Source: an uncultured Arthrobacter sp. (GTDB lineage: Bacteria > Actinomycetota > Actinomycetes > Actinomycetales > Micrococcaceae). Taken from it: a stretch of 6,168 nucleotides of DNA. This document shows, one piece after another, positions 1 through 6,130 of this stretch. The translations under genes and the position numbers were made by a program. Each line of letters starts with the position of its first letter. Position 1 is the stretch's first letter. The DNA lies in NCBI GenBank assembly GCA_937873245.1, contig CALMVY010000045.1, forward strand, positions 1-6,168, in the 5' to 3' direction. The notes under the pieces were generated by a model. That model made no database searches, was not told the origin of the DNA, and was given only the letters and a program-made list of their open reading frames with translations.

Positions 1-2
1 TG

Positions 3-110
3 GCGCTTTGCACCCGGAACCCCGGTCGACTCGTCTACGAGGACGCAGTGCAAGTCGTTGCAGTTCCTCACACCTATCCAGACCATGGGCCGTTCAAACC
101 GGTCCGGTAA
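3..110 (+). CDS. Possible C-terminal end of an unidentified protein, cut by the window edge
   Basis: A frame open from the left edge ends at TAA (108-110), nine bases before the tail-to-tail end of the methyltransferase on the other strand. It encodes about 35 residues ending in LVYEDAVQVVAVPHTYPD and then HGPFKPVR. The run of valines alternating with charged residues looks like a beta strand of a real protein. The other two forward frames are also open here, but they give serine/arginine-rich shadow-like peptides. About 63% of third positions are G or C, which is only weakly coding-like. I do not recognise a family. The placement, ending just before a convergent gene, is what a real gene end would look like, but the piece is too short to be sure. 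Confidence 0.3.
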   Translation, partial: ALCTRNPGRLVYEDAVQVVAVPHTYPDHGPFKPVR

Positions 111-118
111 AGGAACCG

Positions 119-841
119 TCAGCGGGCGCGTGCGACGAAGACCATGAAAGATGCCTCCGCTGTGAATGATGTTCGAACCCAGTCCTGGTACACGGCATTC
201 ACCTCGAAGCCGGCTGCAGCCAGCTGCCGTCCAAGGGTGTCAGCGTGGCGGAAAGCGAAGCGCGCCGTCTCGGTCACGCTTTCGCCGGTTCGCAGGAACT
301 GGTTGTGGAACCTGGCCGTTACGATGCCATCGTCGGGTTCGGACACGTCTGCCCACTCGACGAGCGGCCCATGTGGGGTGTCGCGGCGAGAGCGTTCCTG
401 TGACCCCCAGGTTTCCCAAGCACGGGCTGTGGGGTTCCTGCTGTCGAAGGCGAGCACTCCACCTGTTCGCAGATGAGCGCGAAGATCCTGCAGGGTGCGT
501 TGCCAGTCCGGATCAAGGATGTGCTGGACAACGTTGCCGGTCAGCACAGCGACATCGAATTGCTTGGGAGGGATGGCGCGGCTGTCGCCGAGAATCCAGT
601 CCACGGTATCCGCTCCTTGTCGACGTCGCGCGAAAGCAAGCATCGTCGCCGATGGGTCTATTCCAACAACGGTGCGTCCCTCTCGGGCGAAAGTGGCTGT
701 CAGGATGCCAGTCCCGCACCCGACGTCGAGTAGGGACTTCGCCTCGTAATCGTCAGCTACCGAGCGATAGAAGTCGTGGTCCGGCCCATCCGGATTGTCT
801 TGGTCATACATGTCAACCAACCTGGCGTCGTAATCGCTCAC
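119..841 (-). CDS. Class I SAM-dependent methyltransferase, unknown substrate
   Basis: A 240-residue soluble methyltransferase with a Rossmann fold. The SAM-binding motif I is LLDVGCGTGI (residues 37-46). The acidic residue that binds the ribose is in GIDPSATML (60-68). Motif II is around GDS (85-87), followed by FDVAVLTGNVVQHI (95-108), which matches the post-motif region of the UbiE/Methyltransf_11/25 group. The C-terminal half (about 130-240) has a beta-rich insert and ends in an AGFEV...YQDW...FMVFVARAR pattern common to actinobacterial members. Nothing identifies the acceptor, so it could act on a small molecule or a lipid. The start is GTG at 841; an AGGG sits seven bases upstream and doubles as part of a TAGGGT -10-like box. 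GC is about 60%, well below the roughly 70% of trmB next door, which suggests a recently acquired accessory gene. The neighbours give no functional clue. Confidence 0.85.
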   Translation of the reverse strand: MSDYDARLVDMYDQDNPDGPDHDFYRSVADDYEAKSLLDVGCGTGILTATFAREGRTVVGIDPSATMLAFARRRQGADTVDWILGDSRAIPPKQFDVAVLTGNVVQHILDPDWQRTLQDLRAHLRTGGVLAFDSRNPTARAWETWGSQERSRRDTPHGPLVEWADVSEPDDGIVTARFHNQFLRTGESVTETARFAFRHADTLGRQLAAAGFEVNAVYQDWVRTSFTAEASFMVFVARAR

Positions 842-1263
842 AGCTAGACCCTACTCACTAGCACCATGCATCCTGAGGTTGCGCCCCCAAGCCGGTCGTC
901 CACGGGGCGGCCCAAAGACTAATACGGGCTCTTCGAACGCCGGTGATCCCGTGTTCTTCGGATTCCCGTAAGACCCGCCGGCAAAACTGCTCGGTGAAGG
1001 TTCCCTAAACGCTCCACTCTCCAGGTCGTCTCACAACCCTAGGGAAATGAGGCGTCACCGACTGAACGACCGCGACGGTGCCTCAATTTCGCGGAAGCGT
1101 GACACTTCGTCCGCGGCTGGCGATTCCCGTAACCATATTGCGGGGCACGGTTCTATAGACGGTCGAAAGCACCCGACGACTTACGGCGTCTTGTTTTCCC
1201 GGAAGGCGACACGAAGGGATCACAAGATGCCACCAAATGGCGACAAACTCCGCTGGTCCTGGC
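842..1263. other. Gene-free 422-base stretch between two minus-strand genes
   Basis: I see no convincing gene, tRNA or strong terminator here. GC is about 57-62%, like the methyltransferase at 119-841 and unlike trmB, so the composition step falls at the end of trmB. An 11-base direct repeat, GATTCCCGTAA, occurs at 961-971 and 1122-1132. A 7-base inverted pair, TTCCCTA (1001-1007) and TAGGGAA (1040-1046), is widely spaced. A weak GCCA/TGGC hairpin lies about 25-35 bases downstream of the trmB stop without a T-tract. The stretch could be the eroded edge of an inserted segment, but no transposase or attachment site is recognisable. Confidence 0.5.
848..853 (-). promoter_or_regulatory. Likely -10 box of a leaderless start for the methyltransferase at 119-841
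   Basis: Read on the minus strand, TAGGGT is followed by six bases (CTAGCT) and then the GTG start. This fits the actinobacterial -10 consensus TANNNT, and the spacing would put the transcript start at or next to the start codon. The same AGGG could instead be a Shine-Dalgarno site, so the two readings compete. No convincing -35 is visible. Confidence 0.4.
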
Positions 1264-2187
1264 CTAGCGGCGCCGGTAACAGAGGTCGAAGATCAGCCGG
1301 CCCGCCTCGTGCGCCTTGTTCTCGAAACTCGTCAGGACCCGGCCGTCGAACCGCGGCGCCCAGCCGCCGGTCTCGTCGATGCCCTCGTTCGGGCCGGTGT
1401 GTTCGGTGCTCACCGGGGCGCGGCCCTCCTTGACGGGGGCGCCGCCCACAAGGGACTCGACGCCGGATTCCCACACCTGCGTGAGGGGGCTCTCCGGGCC
1501 GCTGCGCTCGCCGTCGTGCAGGTTCTCGAAGTCGGGGGAGTCGGCCAGGACCTCCCGGACGTGCACGGCGTAGTTGGACCAGTCCGTCGCGATGCGCCAG
1601 AGGCCGCCGGGCTTGAGTGCCCGTGAGGCGAGTTCGGCGAAGGCCGGCTGGATGAGGCGGCGCTTGTGGTGCCGGGACTTGTGCCAGGGGTCCGGGAAGA
1701 AGACCCACAGCTCCGTTACGGAACCGGCCGGCAGCATGGTGGCGAGCACCTCGGGGGCGTTCGCCTCCACGACGCGGACGTTGCTCAGGCCGCGGCTGTT
1801 GATTTTGATCAGGGTGTTGGCCAGTCCCGGGGTGTAGACCTCAACGGCCAGGAAGTCCGTGTCCGGGTTCTCCTCGGCGGCGTGGCAGACGGCGTCGCCC
1901 AGCCCGGAGCCGATCTCCACGATCAGCGGCGCCTTGCGGCCGAACTCGGCTTCGGCGTCGAAGACGTAGTCCGGGTGCACGGAGGTGTTGGCGATGTGGC
2001 GGGGGACCTCGACGGCCCACCGGTCGGAATGCTCCTCCCACGCAGCCTGCCGGCGGCCCTGCAGCCTGGTGCCGCGGCGCACGAAGCTGACCGGGCGGCC
2101 GCCGTATGTGCCGAAGGAGGCCTGGCTGCCGGGCGTCACCGGGCGCGGTTGCTGCGGCGTCTCGGGGGATTCTGGGGTTTCACTCAT
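1264..2187 (-). CDS. trmB: tRNA (guanine-N7-)-methyltransferase TrmB
   Basis: TrmB makes N7-methylguanosine at position 46 in the variable loop of tRNAs, using SAM, in the cytoplasm. The 307-residue product shows the family signature: the SAM site EIGSGLGD (91-98), the highly characteristic FFPDPWHKSRHHKRR (163-177), LKPGG (191-195), ATDW (200-203), and a C-terminal TSFENKAHEAGRLIFDL (286-302) that corresponds to the TKFE...G...DL block. Usual bacterial TrmB is about 210-250 residues. Here there is a Pro/Gln-rich N-terminal extension (about 1-40) and an enlarged region of roughly 45 extra residues between about 225 and 275. The frame stays open far upstream of 2187, but the ATG at 2187 is chosen because a GGAAGGG purine run and a TATTCT box sit directly before it, and because upstream sequence would read through the divergent gene. 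It is a housekeeping gene with high GC3 and appears intact. Confidence 0.95.
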   Translation of the reverse strand: MSETPESPETPQQPRPVTPGSQASFGTYGGRPVSFVRRGTRLQGRRQAAWEEHSDRWAVEVPRHIANTSVHPDYVFDAEAEFGRKAPLIVEIGSGLGDAVCHAAEENPDTDFLAVEVYTPGLANTLIKINSRGLSNVRVVEANAPEVLATMLPAGSVTELWVFFPDPWHKSRHHKRRLIQPAFAELASRALKPGGLWRIATDWSNYAVHVREVLADSPDFENLHDGERSGPESPLTQVWESGVESLVGGAPVKEGRAPVSTEHTGPNEGIDETGGWAPRFDGRVLTSFENKAHEAGRLIFDLCYRRR

Positions 2188-2194
2188 CCCTTCC

Positions 2195-2200
2195 AGAATA
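2195..2200 (-). promoter_or_regulatory. Likely -10 box for trmB
   Basis: On the minus strand TATTCT matches TANNNT and is separated from the trmB ATG by seven bases, GGAAGGG. That places the transcript start at about the ATG, giving a leaderless or nearly leaderless message. The purine run alone could instead act as a Shine-Dalgarno site, although it abuts the ATG. It lies in the 86-base divergent gap shared with the gene at 2274. Confidence 0.45.
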
Positions 2201-2261
2201 GTGGAGTTCCGGCGTCCAGCAGGGCGGGACCGGGGCGCCCGTTCCTGTCCGGGGTGCGTGG

Positions 2262-2267
2262 CAGACT
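2262..2267 (+). promoter_or_regulatory. Likely extended -10 box for the methyltransferase at 2274
   Basis: CAGACT, preceded by TGG (an extended -10 TGN), lies six bases before the ATG at 2274. No Shine-Dalgarno sequence is present between it and the start, so a leaderless transcript is the simplest reading. It faces away from the trmB -10 box, about 61 bases distant. Confidence 0.45.
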
Positions 2268-2273
2268 GTCCGC

Positions 2274-2885
2274 ATGACCGACGCAACACGCGAATACTGG
2301 GACGGGCAGGCGGCAGATTTCGACCGGGAAGCCGACCACGGCCTGCTGGATCCGGCCGTCCGCCGGGCCTGGGCGGAGCTGCTTCTGCCGCTCCTTCCCT
2401 TGCCCGGCAGCGAAGTGGCGGATTTGGGCTGCGGGACCGGCAGCCTGTCCATTCTGCTGGCGGAGGCGGGCCACCACGTCCGGGGCCTGGACCTGTCTGC
2501 CCGGATGGTGGACGCCGCCCGGGCCAAGGCGGCCAAGGCAGCCGCCGCAGTACCCTTTCCGGCAGCGGTTGAATTCCTGACGGGTGATGCCTCCGAACCG
2601 CCGTACCCGCCGGAGAGCTGCGACGTCGTGCTGGCCCGTCATGTGCTGTGGGCACTGCCGGACCCGGACGACGCGCTTGGCCGGTGGACACGGCTCCTGC
2701 GCGGGCCCGGAACCATGGTCCTGGTGGAAGGGCTGTGGGGCGCCGGGGCCGGCATAGCCTCGGCGGAGTGCCGGGAACTGGTACTCCGGCACCGCCACCA
2801 CGCCGACGTCGTGCCGCTGACAGACCCGGCGCTGTGGGGAAAGGAGATCAGCGACGAACGCTACCTGATCCTCAGCCGGAGCTGA
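2274..2885 (+). CDS. Small class I SAM-dependent methyltransferase, unknown substrate
   Basis: A 203-residue cytoplasmic methyltransferase of the Methyltransf_11/25 type. Visible landmarks are the N-terminal YWDGQAADFDREADHGL (9-24), a lead-in shared by many UbiE-like enzymes; motif I, VADLGCGTGSLSILLA (48-63); the ribose-binding acidic residue in GLDLSARMV (71-79); GDAS (104-107); and DVVLARHVLWALPDP (117-131), the motif after strand 4. The region that normally defines substrate (after about 150) is short, so the enzyme is near the minimal size of the fold. The acceptor cannot be inferred. It is transcribed divergently from trmB and is followed 76 bases later by a transporter that seems to have its own promoter, so an operon with that transporter is possible but not required. 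GC and codon use match trmB. Confidence 0.87.
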   Translation: MTDATREYWDGQAADFDREADHGLLDPAVRRAWAELLLPLLPLPGSEVADLGCGTGSLSILLAEAGHHVRGLDLSARMVDAARAKAAKAAAAVPFPAAVEFLTGDASEPPYPPESCDVVLARHVLWALPDPDDALGRWTRLLRGPGTMVLVEGLWGAGAGIASAECRELVLRHRHHADVVPLTDPALWGKEISDERYLILSRS

Positions 2886-2949
2886 GGGGACCGTAGGCAA
2901 GGCGCTGTGAACTGGGCGCTGTTGACAACGCCTGCGGCGACGAGCCTGC

Positions 2950-2955
2950 CAGAAT
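2950..2955 (+). promoter_or_regulatory. Likely extended -10 box for the MFS transporter at 2962
   Basis: CAGAAT preceded by TGC (extended -10) lies six bases before the GTG at 2962, with no Shine-Dalgarno sequence between them. A perfect TTGACA occurs at 2922-2927, but it is 22 bases from this hexamer, longer than the usual 16-18, so it may not be the paired -35. The arrangement supports the GTG at 2962 as the start of a leaderless gene. Confidence 0.45.
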
Positions 2956-2961
2956 GGGTCC

Positions 2962-4278
2962 GTGACTGTACCGAAGAGCTCCCAGGATTCCCCCGTCGGC
3001 GCCCTCGAGATCGAGGATGCCCGGGGCATGCTGGTGGACGCCGAGATCGACGACGTCCCCGCCGCGGAACCCACCCGGGTCGCCGGCCGCCGCGCCCTGG
3101 CCTACCTTGGCGTTTGCCTTGTCCTGATCGGGCTGAACCTCCGCACTGTGTTCTCCAGTTTCTCTGCGGTCCTTCCGGAGGTGACGGCCGACGCCGGGCT
3201 GCCGGGCTGGGCGGTGGTGGTCCTCACCACCGTGCCGGTGACGCTGCTCGGCGTCTTCGCCCCGCTGGCCCCCGTCCTGGCACGCCGCTTCGGGGCCGAA
3301 CGCGTGCTGCTGGGAGCCATGGCGGTGCTCACCGCCGGACTGCTGCTGCGCCCCCTGGAGACCGGCGGCGCAGGATACCTTCCTGCGCTGCTGGCCGGGA
3401 CCGCGGCCTGCGGCGCCGCGATCTCGCTCTGCAACGTGCTGCTGCCAGGCCTGGTGAAGCGCGATTTCCCGCACCGGCTCGGCCTGATGGGCGGCCTCTA
3501 CACCACGGCGATCTGCGCCTCCGCGGCCCTCGGCGCAGGGTTTACCTACCCGGTCTACAGTGCGACAGGGGAGTGGACCGCGGCGCTGCGGTTCTGGGCG
3601 CTGCCCGCCGGCGTCGTCCTCCTGCTGTTCCTGCCGGTGGCCATCCGGCAGCGCCACGGCCGCCAGCGGGTGACGCACGGCGGCGTGAATGTGTGGCGCT
3701 CGGGGATTGCCTGGCAGGTGACCATCTTCATGGTGCTGCAGGCGATGATGTCCTTCAGTGTTTTCGCCTGGCTGGCCCCGATCCTGCGTGAACGCGGCGT
3801 GGACGGAGGCACGGCTGGACTGATCGTCTCCGTCTCGATCGTGCTGCAGATGCTGGGGTCCCTGTTTGCCCCGGCGCTGGCCACCCGGTTCCGGGATCAG
3901 CGTGGCATCAACACCGTGGTGGCGCTGATGACCGGTGGCGGCTTCGCCCTGAGCATCTTCGGCCCGCTGGAGCTGATCTGGCTGTGGACCGGGCTGCTGG
4001 GCCTGGGCCAGGGCAGCCTGACCGCCGTCGCGCTGACCATGATCATGGTCCGCACCCGGGACGGCCACACCGCCGCGCACCTGTCCGGCATGATGCAGGG
4101 CGTGGGCTACGGGGTGGGCTCCACCGGCACGCTGATGGTCGGGCAACTGCACCAGGCCACGGGGTCTTTCGCGGCGGCAGGGGTCCTGTTCCTCGTCGTC
4201 GGAACGCTGGCCGCGGTGTTCGGCTACCGCGCCGGGCGGAACCGCTTCGTTGGGGGGCTGACGCCCGGCACGTGGTGA
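2962..4278 (+). CDS. CynX/NimT-type major facilitator superfamily transporter
   Basis: A 438-residue inner-membrane transporter with a pattern consistent with 12 helices. It matches the CynX/NimT (cyanate/2-nitroimidazole) MFS group: GLNLRTVFSSFSAVLPEV in helix 1 (57-74) with the group's buried arginine, a loop 2-3 with LARRFGAERVLL (106-117), LCNVLLPGLVKRDFPHR (156-172) typical of the group, and LQAMMSFSVFAWLAPIL (259-275) in helix 7. The first roughly 40 residues are an acidic, probably cytoplasmic extension. The start is GTG 2962, favoured by the -10 box six bases upstream; ATG 3028 (residue 23) is the alternative. Substrates vary widely in this group (cyanate, nitroimidazoles, other small organic anions), so cyanate should not be assumed. 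No cyanase or matching enzyme is in the window. High GC and intact. Confidence 0.88.
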   Translation: MTVPKSSQDSPVGALEIEDARGMLVDAEIDDVPAAEPTRVAGRRALAYLGVCLVLIGLNLRTVFSSFSAVLPEVTADAGLPGWAVVVLTTVPVTLLGVFAPLAPVLARRFGAERVLLGAMAVLTAGLLLRPLETGGAGYLPALLAGTAACGAAISLCNVLLPGLVKRDFPHRLGLMGGLYTTAICASAALGAGFTYPVYSATGEWTAALRFWALPAGVVLLLFLPVAIRQRHGRQRVTHGGVNVWRSGIAWQVTIFMVLQAMMSFSVFAWLAPILRERGVDGGTAGLIVSVSIVLQMLGSLFAPALATRFRDQRGINTVVALMTGGGFALSIFGPLELIWLWTGLLGLGQGSLTAVALTMIMVRTRDGHTAAHLSGMMQGVGYGVGSTGTLMVGQLHQATGSFAAAGVLFLVVGTLAAVFGYRAGRNRFVGGLTPGTW

Positions 4279-4304
4279 TCGGCTGGTGCGCCAGTCCGTA
4301 GGCT

Positions 4305-5369
4305 GTGGCATGCTTCCCCTTTAGCCAACATTCCGCCTCCGCCAGGAACCACGCCCGGCAACGGGTCTTGACCTCAAAGTCAGGTGAGGTTCTGCGGTTT
4401 TCGTCCACGACTATCGATCAGGCCACCACCTTGCCCCGCACCACCCCCGCTGCCACCCTGGAATCAGCCGGCATCTTCCACCGCGAGTACCTGCTGGTGA
4501 CCCTGGGCGCCTGTGCCCTCGTGTTCCTGGCCGCCTTCGAATCGCTGGCAGTGACCACGATCATGCCGCTGGTCAGCCGTGAACTGGATGGGGCCGCCCT
4601 CTACGCCCTGGCGTTCGCCGGCCCGCTCGCCACCGGCGTCATCGGTATGGTGGCCGCCGGAAACTGGTCCGACCGGCGCGGCCCGGTGGGGCCCCTGTAC
4701 GCGTCCGTGGCCATGTTTGTGCTGGGCCTGCTGGTTAGCATTAGCCAGCTGCATCGGGCCACCTCCTTTAGCCTGTTGATACTGCTGGGCGCCCTACTGC
4801 TGCCGGAGGTCTTAACGGCCGAGGGAATTCCTCATGCACTTCGTGCTATTGGGGCACTCCCCGTAGCCATAGTGCTGGCGGTAGTAGGTATTAACTACCT
4901 TTTGGAACGCTGGAATAATACTTTCCCTATTAACTCAGCTGCTCGTAGCCTAGGAGCCTCCGGCGTAGCCCTGCTGCTCATGCTGAGTGCTCTACACGGC
5001 TACCAAAGCTACTTTGTGGCTTGGGCAGGGGATCCGGCTACCTATAAGGCCTTTAGTGAGGATATGAGTCAGCTGGCATCTTACGTCAATCGTAACCAAA
5101 CTCAGGATCAGCGCTATCTGGTAATTGGCGGCTATTCTAATATCGCAGTAGAGTATCTAACCCATAATAAAGCCACCTATACTAGGTTGGAGCCGTCTCA
5201 GATCGCCGGCTACAACTTCGGTGAGGGTCCCAAGCAGTTTCTCGTCAGCACCGACTTCAAGCAAAAAGCCTTGGAGGCCTTGGCGCAAAAGTTTCCCGGA
5301 GGCAAAACCAGCTCTCGCTACTCTGAGGTCACTGATGAAGAAATGTTCGTAATCTATGAGGTTAAGTAA
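4305..5369 (+). CDS. Chimeric frame: MFS transporter N-terminus joined to the C-terminal half of a GT39/ArnT-like glycosyltransferase
   Basis: This 354-codon frame holds two unrelated partial proteins. Residues about 60-144 are the start of an MFS transporter: helix 1 with FLAAFESLAVTTIMPLV (74-90), helix 2 around ALAFAGPLATGVIGMVAAG (101-119), the motif A loop GNWSDRRGP (119-127), and the beginning of helix 3. From about residue 146 it becomes the C-terminal part of a GT39/PMT/ArnT-like membrane glycosyltransferase: LLLPEVLTAEGIPHALRAIG (164-183), whose PHALR..G..P pattern is typical; helices at about 155-171, 186-202 and 218-235; then an outer-face soluble domain (about 238-354). GC falls from about 68% to about 45% across this point. 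Neither protein is complete: the transporter lacks about ten helices and the transferase lacks its catalytic N-terminal half. The start is uncertain. GTG 4305 merely gives the longest frame; TTG 4368, CTG 4392 (after AGGTGAGG at 4382-4389) or TTG 4431 are alternatives. The fused product is unlikely to be functional. Confidence 0.8.
   Translation: MACFPFSQHSASARNHARQRVLTSKSGEVLRFSSTTIDQATTLPRTTPAATLESAGIFHREYLLVTLGACALVFLAAFESLAVTTIMPLVSRELDGAALYALAFAGPLATGVIGMVAAGNWSDRRGPVGPLYASVAMFVLGLLVSISQLHRATSFSLLILLGALLLPEVLTAEGIPHALRAIGALPVAIVLAVVGINYLLERWNNTFPINSAARSLGASGVALLLMLSALHGYQSYFVAWAGDPATYKAFSEDMSQLASYVNRNQTQDQRYLVIGGYSNIAVEYLTHNKATYTRLEPSQIAGYNFGEGPKQFLVSTDFKQKALEALAQKFPGGKTSSRYSEVTDEEMFVIYEVK
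4716..4740. other. Junction between high-GC actinobacterial and lower-GC Patescibacteria-like sequence
   Basis: Up to about 4715 codons end almost only in G or C. From GTT at 4734 onward, codons such as ATT, TTT, ATA, CTA and GTA become common and stay so to the window end. Protein identity changes at the same place, from MFS helix 3 to a GT39 membrane helix. Both proteins plausibly have a leucine-rich helix here (LGLLV), so a short shared stretch around 4721-4735 may hide the exact breakpoint. No inverted repeats, insertion sequence or attachment site are seen. Confidence 0.75.
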
Positions 5370-6130
5370 TGCCCGCTAAGCACATTGATCTATCCATTAT
5401 TATCCCGGCCTACAAAGAAGGACCAGAGTTCTCCCATCACTTAGACGTCTTAGCCGCTTGGCTAAAAAAACATGACTATGGTCATGTAGAAGTCTTAGTT
5501 TTTTCTGACGGGGATCATTCCAGCGGGGAGCTAGCCCAGAGCAAGGCTAAGCAGTTTGAGAACTTGCGGGCTATTTTCCCCGGCCAGCGCATGGGTAAAG
5601 GAGGGGCCGTGCAGCAGGCTATGTTTGAGGCTAAAGGTAGGTACCGCCTGTTTATGGATGCGGACCTAGCTACGCCACTTCATCATTTGGATACGGCCTA
5701 TGCGGCGCTAAGGTCTGGCAACGAAGTGGTGATTGCGGTGCGCGATCTTTTAATCATCCACAAGGGCTTGAAGCGTAAATTTATGTCTAAATTCGGCAAT
5801 ATTGTGGCTCAAATTGTGCTACTGCCTGGCATTAAGGATACTCAGTGTGGCTTTAAGGGCTTTGAGGCCACTGCCGCCGAAGACATCTTCTCTCGTCAAA
5901 CCATGAAAAGCTGGAGTTTTGATATGGAGATTCTGAAAATAGCCCGATTAAGAGGGTATAAGATATATCAAATTCCCGCGCTCGACTGGAAGGACCCCAA
6001 AGCTGAAGGCATGGGCCTGGTGGGCGACAATCCTCTCAAGGCAGCCATTCAAACCTTTATCGATATATTCGTAATCCGCCTCAATGTATGGCTAGGTAAG
6101 TATCGCCGCCAAAACTACAAGCATGAGTAA
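5369..6130 (+). CDS. DPM1-like polyprenyl-phosphate sugar synthase (GT2 family)
   Basis: A 253-residue GT2 glycosyltransferase of the dolichyl-phosphate mannose/glucose synthase-like group. Such enzymes move a sugar from a nucleotide donor onto a polyprenyl phosphate at the cytoplasmic membrane face, making the donor used by GT-C enzymes such as GT39. Evidence: SIIIPAYKEG (9-18), the N-terminal nucleotide-binding strand; RMGKGGAVQQAM (74-85); FMDADLATP (95-103) with the metal-binding DAD; DTQCGFKGF (157-165), diagnostic of the group; and SFDMEIL (183-189). There is no C-terminal pair of membrane helices, so it is probably peripheral. Its ATG overlaps the TAA of the preceding frame by one base (TAATG), with GAGG seven bases upstream, and its own end overlaps the next gene, so translation is coupled. 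GC is about 40-50%, matching only the right-hand side of the junction. Which sugar is used cannot be told. Confidence 0.88.
   Translation: MPAKHIDLSIIIPAYKEGPEFSHHLDVLAAWLKKHDYGHVEVLVFSDGDHSSGELAQSKAKQFENLRAIFPGQRMGKGGAVQQAMFEAKGRYRLFMDADLATPLHHLDTAYAALRSGNEVVIAVRDLLIIHKGLKRKFMSKFGNIVAQIVLLPGIKDTQCGFKGFEATAAEDIFSRQTMKSWSFDMEILKIARLRGYKIYQIPALDWKDPKAEGMGLVGDNPLKAAIQTFIDIFVIRLNVWLGKYRRQNYKHE

Noticed and set aside
98..119. Possible terminator between the convergent genes (ACCGGTCCGGT and nearby GGAACCG)
   Set aside because: The palindrome leaves a one-base loop or needs a bulge, and there is no T-tract on either strand.
858..1004. A minus-strand open frame of about 49 codons with a plausible-looking charged sequence (FTEQFCRRVLRESEEHGI), perhaps a transposase or HTH remnant
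   Set aside because: It has no usable start near its beginning, is bounded by a TAG upstream, and I cannot match it to a family with any confidence.
1047..1433. Plus-strand frame over the gap and the end of trmB
   Set aside because: Its protein is Arg/Ser/Pro-rich low-complexity typical of a shadow, and its second half is antisense to trmB.
2188..2691. N-terminal extension of trmB up to 2691
   Set aside because: It is antisense to the methyltransferase at 2274, has shadow-like composition, and the ATG at 2187 has a -10-like box and purine run directly upstream.
4279..4300. Possible terminator after the CynX/NimT-type transporter (CTGG TGCG CCAG)
   Set aside because: The stem is only four to five pairs with a bulge and there is no T-tract.
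2872..4311. Long minus-strand frame (479 codons) opposite the CynX/NimT-type transporter
   Set aside because: High-GC genes often leave the antisense frame open. The product is a Gln/His/Gly/Arg-rich mixture with no domain, while the plus strand encodes a clear MFS protein.
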